16,683 bases of DNA from the NCBI GenBank assembly GCA_016290695.1, contig JAEEUX010000027.1:1-16683 (forward strand). The letters are read 5' to 3'. Both the position numbers and the translations under genes were made by a program. Positions 13,966 to 16,683 of this stretch are shown here, in pieces. The DNA comes from Oscillospiraceae bacterium (lineage in GTDB: Bacteria; Bacillota; Clostridia; Oscillospirales; Oscillospiraceae). The notes under the pieces were generated by a model, which worked only from the letters and a program-made list of their open reading frames with translations, searched no databases and was not told the DNA's origin. Every line of letters starts with the position of its first letter. Position 1 is the first letter of the stretch.

Positions 13966-15000
13966 ATGACCATACTGCTTACAGGGGGCTGCGGATATAT
14001 CGGCTCGCACGCCGCAGTTGAGATGATGGCGGCGGGGTGCGACGTTATCCTCGCCGATGATTTCAAAAACAGCTCCCGCTCCATTCCGATGAGAATATGG
14101 CGGATAACCGGCAAGCTTCCCGCCTCGTACGAAATTAATGTCTGCGACATGGAAAGTCTTGATAAGGTTTTCGGCGAGAACAATATCGACTGTGTAATTC
14201 ATTTTGTGGGAACGAGGTCGATAAGCGATTCATTCCGTTCACCCATGCGCTGCTGCCGCAATAATTTAGACAGTGTGCTTTCCGTTCTCGAGGCGATGGA
14301 TAAGCATTCCTGCAAAAGCTTCGTGTATTGCTCCTCCGCCGCCGTATACGGTCCCAGCGCGGCGGTTCCCTACTCTGAGCTTGAACCTATTACCGACGCG
14401 GCGAGCCCTTATGGAAGGGCGGTTATTACAGCGGAGCGCCTTATTGAGGACGCGGCGCGTTCCCGCGGGATTTCCGCCGTTATTCTGCGCTGCTTCAATG
14501 TAGCAGGCGCGCATCCGAGCGGGATTATCGGCGAATTGCCGCGCCAGGCGCCGACGAATCTTCTTCCGCAGTTGACGCGCACAGCCAGCGGCGAATTGCA
14601 GGTTTTTCATATTTGGGGAGACGATTATCCCACGCCGGACGGAACGGGTGTGAGAGATTACGTCCACGTTATGGACATAGCACGCGCCTGCATGAGCGCG
14701 GCGGAGTACGCGCAGACGCATGAGGGCTGCCTTGCGGTGAACCTCGGTACGGGTAAGGGGACGAGCGTTCTTGAGATGCTCAGCATCTTTGAAAGGACGA
14801 CGGGCGTGGAGATACCATGTGTCGTTGCGCCGAAGCGTGAGGGCGAGGCTGCGGAATGCATTTCCGAGTCCGTGCGTTCTATCGGCGTGCTTGATTGGCA
14901 GCCCGAGTTTACGGTGGAGGATATATGCCGCGACGCGTGGAACTGGCAGCGCCATCTTACAGAGATGAACCAAGAATGGGCGGAGCGAGAGGTCATTTAA
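13966..15000 (+). CDS. galE: GalE-like UDP-glucose 4-epimerase with altered catalytic residues
   Basis: This 344-residue protein follows GalE along its whole length: the NAD-binding TGGCGYIGSH (6-15), YCSSAAVYG (121-129), SPYGR (147-151), CFNVAGAHPSG, and DYPTPDGTGVRDYVHVMD (220-237). GalE interconverts UDP-glucose and UDP-galactose for surface sugars. Numbering matches E. coli GalE around the active site: Ser124 and Tyr149 are kept, but the YxxxK lysine is Val153, Lys84 of the HFAGxK motif is Arg, the YYDNN motif reads CCRNN, and the RYFNPVG motif reads RCFNVAG. The frame is intact, with a good ribosome site (AAAGGAAG, 8 nt). Either activity is reduced or changed, or it acts as a paralogue with another role. 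It stands alone between two intergenic gaps. Confidence 0.85.
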   Translation: MTILLTGGCGYIGSHAAVEMMAAGCDVILADDFKNSSRSIPMRIWRITGKLPASYEINVCDMESLDKVFGENNIDCVIHFVGTRSISDSFRSPMRCCRNNLDSVLSVLEAMDKHSCKSFVYCSSAAVYGPSAAVPYSELEPITDAASPYGRAVITAERLIEDAARSRGISAVILRCFNVAGAHPSGIIGELPRQAPTNLLPQLTRTASGELQVFHIWGDDYPTPDGTGVRDYVHVMDIARACMSAAEYAQTHEGCLAVNLGTGKGTSVLEMLSIFERTTGVEIPCVVAPKREGEAAECISESVRSIGVLDWQPEFTVEDICRDAWNWQRHLTEMNQEWAEREVI

Positions 15001-15278
15001 TCGTCTGAATGGCTGAAACGACGGCTTGGTTTGCTCAAAATCGCAGAAATTTTCCGTAAATTTGCAAAAAAATATATACTATTTCCCGAGCTTGTGATAA
15101 AATAACCACATTCGGATATTTTATGCAGCGAGGCGCTAAAATCCTGGACCGTACCGTCGGAGACGGCACACAGCCATATTATATCGTGAATTATTATTCG
15201 TAGAAGGAATCAGGCCCATTAACGCAAATTCAAAAGGCCGGGGCGGTTCCGACTTATAACATTGAGAGGAAAAGGCTT
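15001..15278 (+). promoter_or_regulatory. Intergenic region and leader before the SLH lipoprotein gene
   Basis: No terminator with a U-run is visible after galE. TTCCGT (15052-15057), 17 nt, then TATACT (15075-15080) is a weak promoter candidate in an AT-rich patch, which would give a leader of about 190 nt. The leader has a small hairpin CCGTC-GGA-GACGG at 15154-15166. AGAGGAAAAGG at about 15266-15275 is the ribosome site. I could not match the leader to a known riboswitch. Confidence 0.35.
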
Positions 15279-16571
15279 ATGAAAAAGAAAATATTGGCGC
15301 TTATAACCATCGTCGCGATGCTTGCACTTTTGTTTTCCGGCTGTATCAGCGAAATCGTCGAGGTAAACATTAATGCCGACGGAAGCGGCTCATTGTTGCT
15401 GAGAGTGGGCTATGATGAACTCGTAATTACCGAGCTTGCCGAGGAAAACGCGGCGGAGGCCATAAAGAGCTTTGAAGAAAACCCCGATGTTGATAAATTC
15501 ACATATAACGGACACACATATTACGGCAAGGTGATCGATAAGGAATTCTCCAGCCTTGAAGAACTTGAAGGCCTCATTAATTCAACCGATGCCTTTGACG
15601 AGCTTGACTCCGAGCAAAAGAAGGAAATTGAAGATATTGCCAACGGCGTAATGCAGATAACCAAGAACGCCGACGGCTCCTTTACGCTGGTTTTCTCCCA
15701 GAAGGCGGCAAATGCTTCTGCCGGCGCTGAGAGCATCGGCGCGGAAAACGAGCTTGATCTCGACGAGGAGGAGATTAAGGAGCTCATGGAAATGATGACC
15801 ATTCTCATGGAGCTCGATCTGCCCTCAAGGGTCCGTCAAGTTTCGGGCAGCAAAGAGGGAATCTCTATATCCGGCAATCATCTGACGATTGATATAGTGA
15901 AGGCCGGTTTCGATGATGGCGATTTGGTCTTCACTACTTCCAGCAAGGATTTCAGCGGTGAGGCCGCCCCTGAAAAGAGCGAGGATAACGCCGATAAAAA
16001 AGAAGTTAAGGATGAAAAGGCAGAAGATACTTCGCCGAAAGCAGAACCTGCTTTTACCGACGTTAAGAGCGGCGATTGGTTCTATGAGGCCGTTACGGCC
16101 GTTTGTGACAGGGGCGTTATGCGCGGCATGGGCAACGGCAGATTCGAGCCCAACGGAAAGCTCACTTACGCTCAGTTCTGTACCATCCTCAGCAATATGC
16201 TTGGCTGGGAGAACGATGCCGCCGAGAATAATTACTGGGCATACGGCGCCGTCGAAAACGCGCTTGAGCACGGTTTTGTGAAGGACCTCGGTGAGATAAT
16301 TCCGGCTAACTACGATGCGGAGATTACGCGCGAGGCGGCAATCGCTTCCATGGCGAAGCTCGTAAACACCGGCGCTCCGGTGAATTCCTTCACTCTTGAG
16401 GATATCCCCGACCATGACAGCATCAGCCCCGAATACGCGGAAGATGTTCTTTGCGCCTATAATTACGGCGTAACCTCCGGCGTTGACGAGAACCGTACTT
16501 TTAACCCGACGAAAACTTTGACGAGAGCGGAGATTTCCAAGCTTATCTTTAACGTATTTTTGTCTGAATAA
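15279..16571 (+). CDS. Lipoprotein with three S-layer homology (SLH) repeats
   Basis: A 430-residue secreted lipoprotein. The signal peptide ends with the lipobox LFSGC (Cys22). Residues 28-220 form a domain opening with VEVNINADGSGSLLLRV, similar to the DUF3153/LppM type of lipoprotein domain. An acidic/basic Glu-Lys linker (about 225-257) follows. Three SLH repeats fill the C-terminus: about 258-304 (FTDVKSGDWFYEAV), 316-362 (NYWAYGAVENALEHG) and 376-428 (ISPEYAEDVLCAYNYGVTSG). SLH repeats bind pyruvylated secondary wall polymers, so this protein could be tied both to the membrane lipid and to the wall. The ATG has AGAGGAAAAGG just upstream. It ends 26 bp before a strong terminator. The ligand of the N-terminal domain is unknown. 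Confidence 0.88.
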   Translation: MKKKILALITIVAMLALLFSGCISEIVEVNINADGSGSLLLRVGYDELVITELAEENAAEAIKSFEENPDVDKFTYNGHTYYGKVIDKEFSSLEELEGLINSTDAFDELDSEQKKEIEDIANGVMQITKNADGSFTLVFSQKAANASAGAESIGAENELDLDEEEIKELMEMMTILMELDLPSRVRQVSGSKEGISISGNHLTIDIVKAGFDDGDLVFTTSSKDFSGEAAPEKSEDNADKKEVKDEKAEDTSPKAEPAFTDVKSGDWFYEAVTAVCDRGVMRGMGNGRFEPNGKLTYAQFCTILSNMLGWENDAAENNYWAYGAVENALEHGFVKDLGEIIPANYDAEITREAAIASMAKLVNTGAPVNSFTLEDIPDHDSISPEYAEDVLCAYNYGVTSGVDENRTFNPTKTLTRAEISKLIFNVFLSE

Positions 16572-16596
16572 ACGGAAAACAAGTGGAATATCAACA

Positions 16597-16630
16597 GGGC
16601 TGCCGCAAATTTTGCGGTGGCCCTTTTTTT
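16597..16630 (+). terminator. Intrinsic terminator of the SLH lipoprotein gene
   Basis: GGGCTGCCGCAA (16597-16608) pairs with TTGCGGTGGCCC (16612-16623), with two G-T pairs in the middle, followed directly by seven T residues (16624-16630). This is a classical rho-independent terminator. Confidence 0.9.
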
Positions 16631-16635
16631 GCATA

Positions 16636-16663
16636 CAGAAAACCACCGGCACGGCCGGTGGTT
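16636..16663 (-). terminator. Terminator of a convergent gene beyond the right edge
   Basis: A perfect 10-bp stem AACCACCGGC (16641-16650) / GCCGGTGGTT (16654-16663) has an ACG loop. Read on the - strand it runs into TTTTCTG, a short U-run, so it most likely ends a leftward gene that starts outside the window. Confidence 0.6.
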
Positions 16664-16683
16664 ATGATTTTCGTAGAACGACA

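Noticed and set aside
15081..15278. Riboswitch (for example c-di-GMP type) in the leader before the SLH gene
   Set aside because: Only a 5-bp hairpin and no conserved riboswitch core could be found by eye.
1..16683. Mobile element, CRISPR array, rRNA or tRNA
   Set aside because: No transposase or integrase motif, no regularly spaced direct repeats and no cloverleaf-like sequence were seen on either strand.

Overview
The window is a GC-rich, gene-dense piece of a Gram-positive (Bacillota) chromosome, probably a gut-type clostridium such as an Oscillospirales member. The signs are strong AGGAGG-type ribosome sites, a hemZ gene, a small DUF1540 Cys-rich protein, a PdaB-like polysaccharide deacetylase, lipoproteins with clean lipoboxes and a lipoprotein carrying S-layer homology repeats. 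The exact species cannot be read from the sequence. No rRNA, tRNA, CRISPR array, transposase or phage gene was seen.

Positions 1-9300 form one dense + strand run of ten genes with short gaps or 1-4 nt overlaps: the 3' part of a YgiQ-type radical SAM gene, comM, a PHP-type histidinol-phosphatase-like gene, rpiB, a one-helix membrane protein, dtd, a metallo-beta-lactamase-fold hydrolase, hemZ, and then a tight three-gene module (MobA/MocA-like nucleotidyltransferase, SAM methyltransferase, PaaK-like acyl-CoA ligase lacking its C-terminal domain). The first part is conserved housekeeping. The last three genes look like a dedicated, poorly described pathway.

Positions 9263-12535 are about the cell envelope. 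A PdaB-like deacetylase on the - strand converges on the ligase gene and overlaps it by 38 bp, with a terminator-like hairpin lying inside its coding sequence. Divergent to it are two + strand lipoprotein genes, the first of the DUF4163/DUF3298 (RsiV/PdaC ectodomain) type. This unit ends in a strong hairpin at 12489-12525.

Positions 12579-13965 hold a 58-residue DUF1540 protein and a zinc-ribbon membrane protein on the - strand, then a 518-bp AT-rich gap. In that gap I see two good sigma-A-like promoters facing left and a hairpin with a U-run between them, which together look like a short stand-alone RNA or an attenuated leader.

Positions 13966-16683 hold a GalE-like epimerase whose catalytic YxxxK lysine is replaced by valine, then a lipoprotein with three SLH repeats. 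The window closes with two back-to-back terminators, the second belonging to a convergent gene beyond the right edge.
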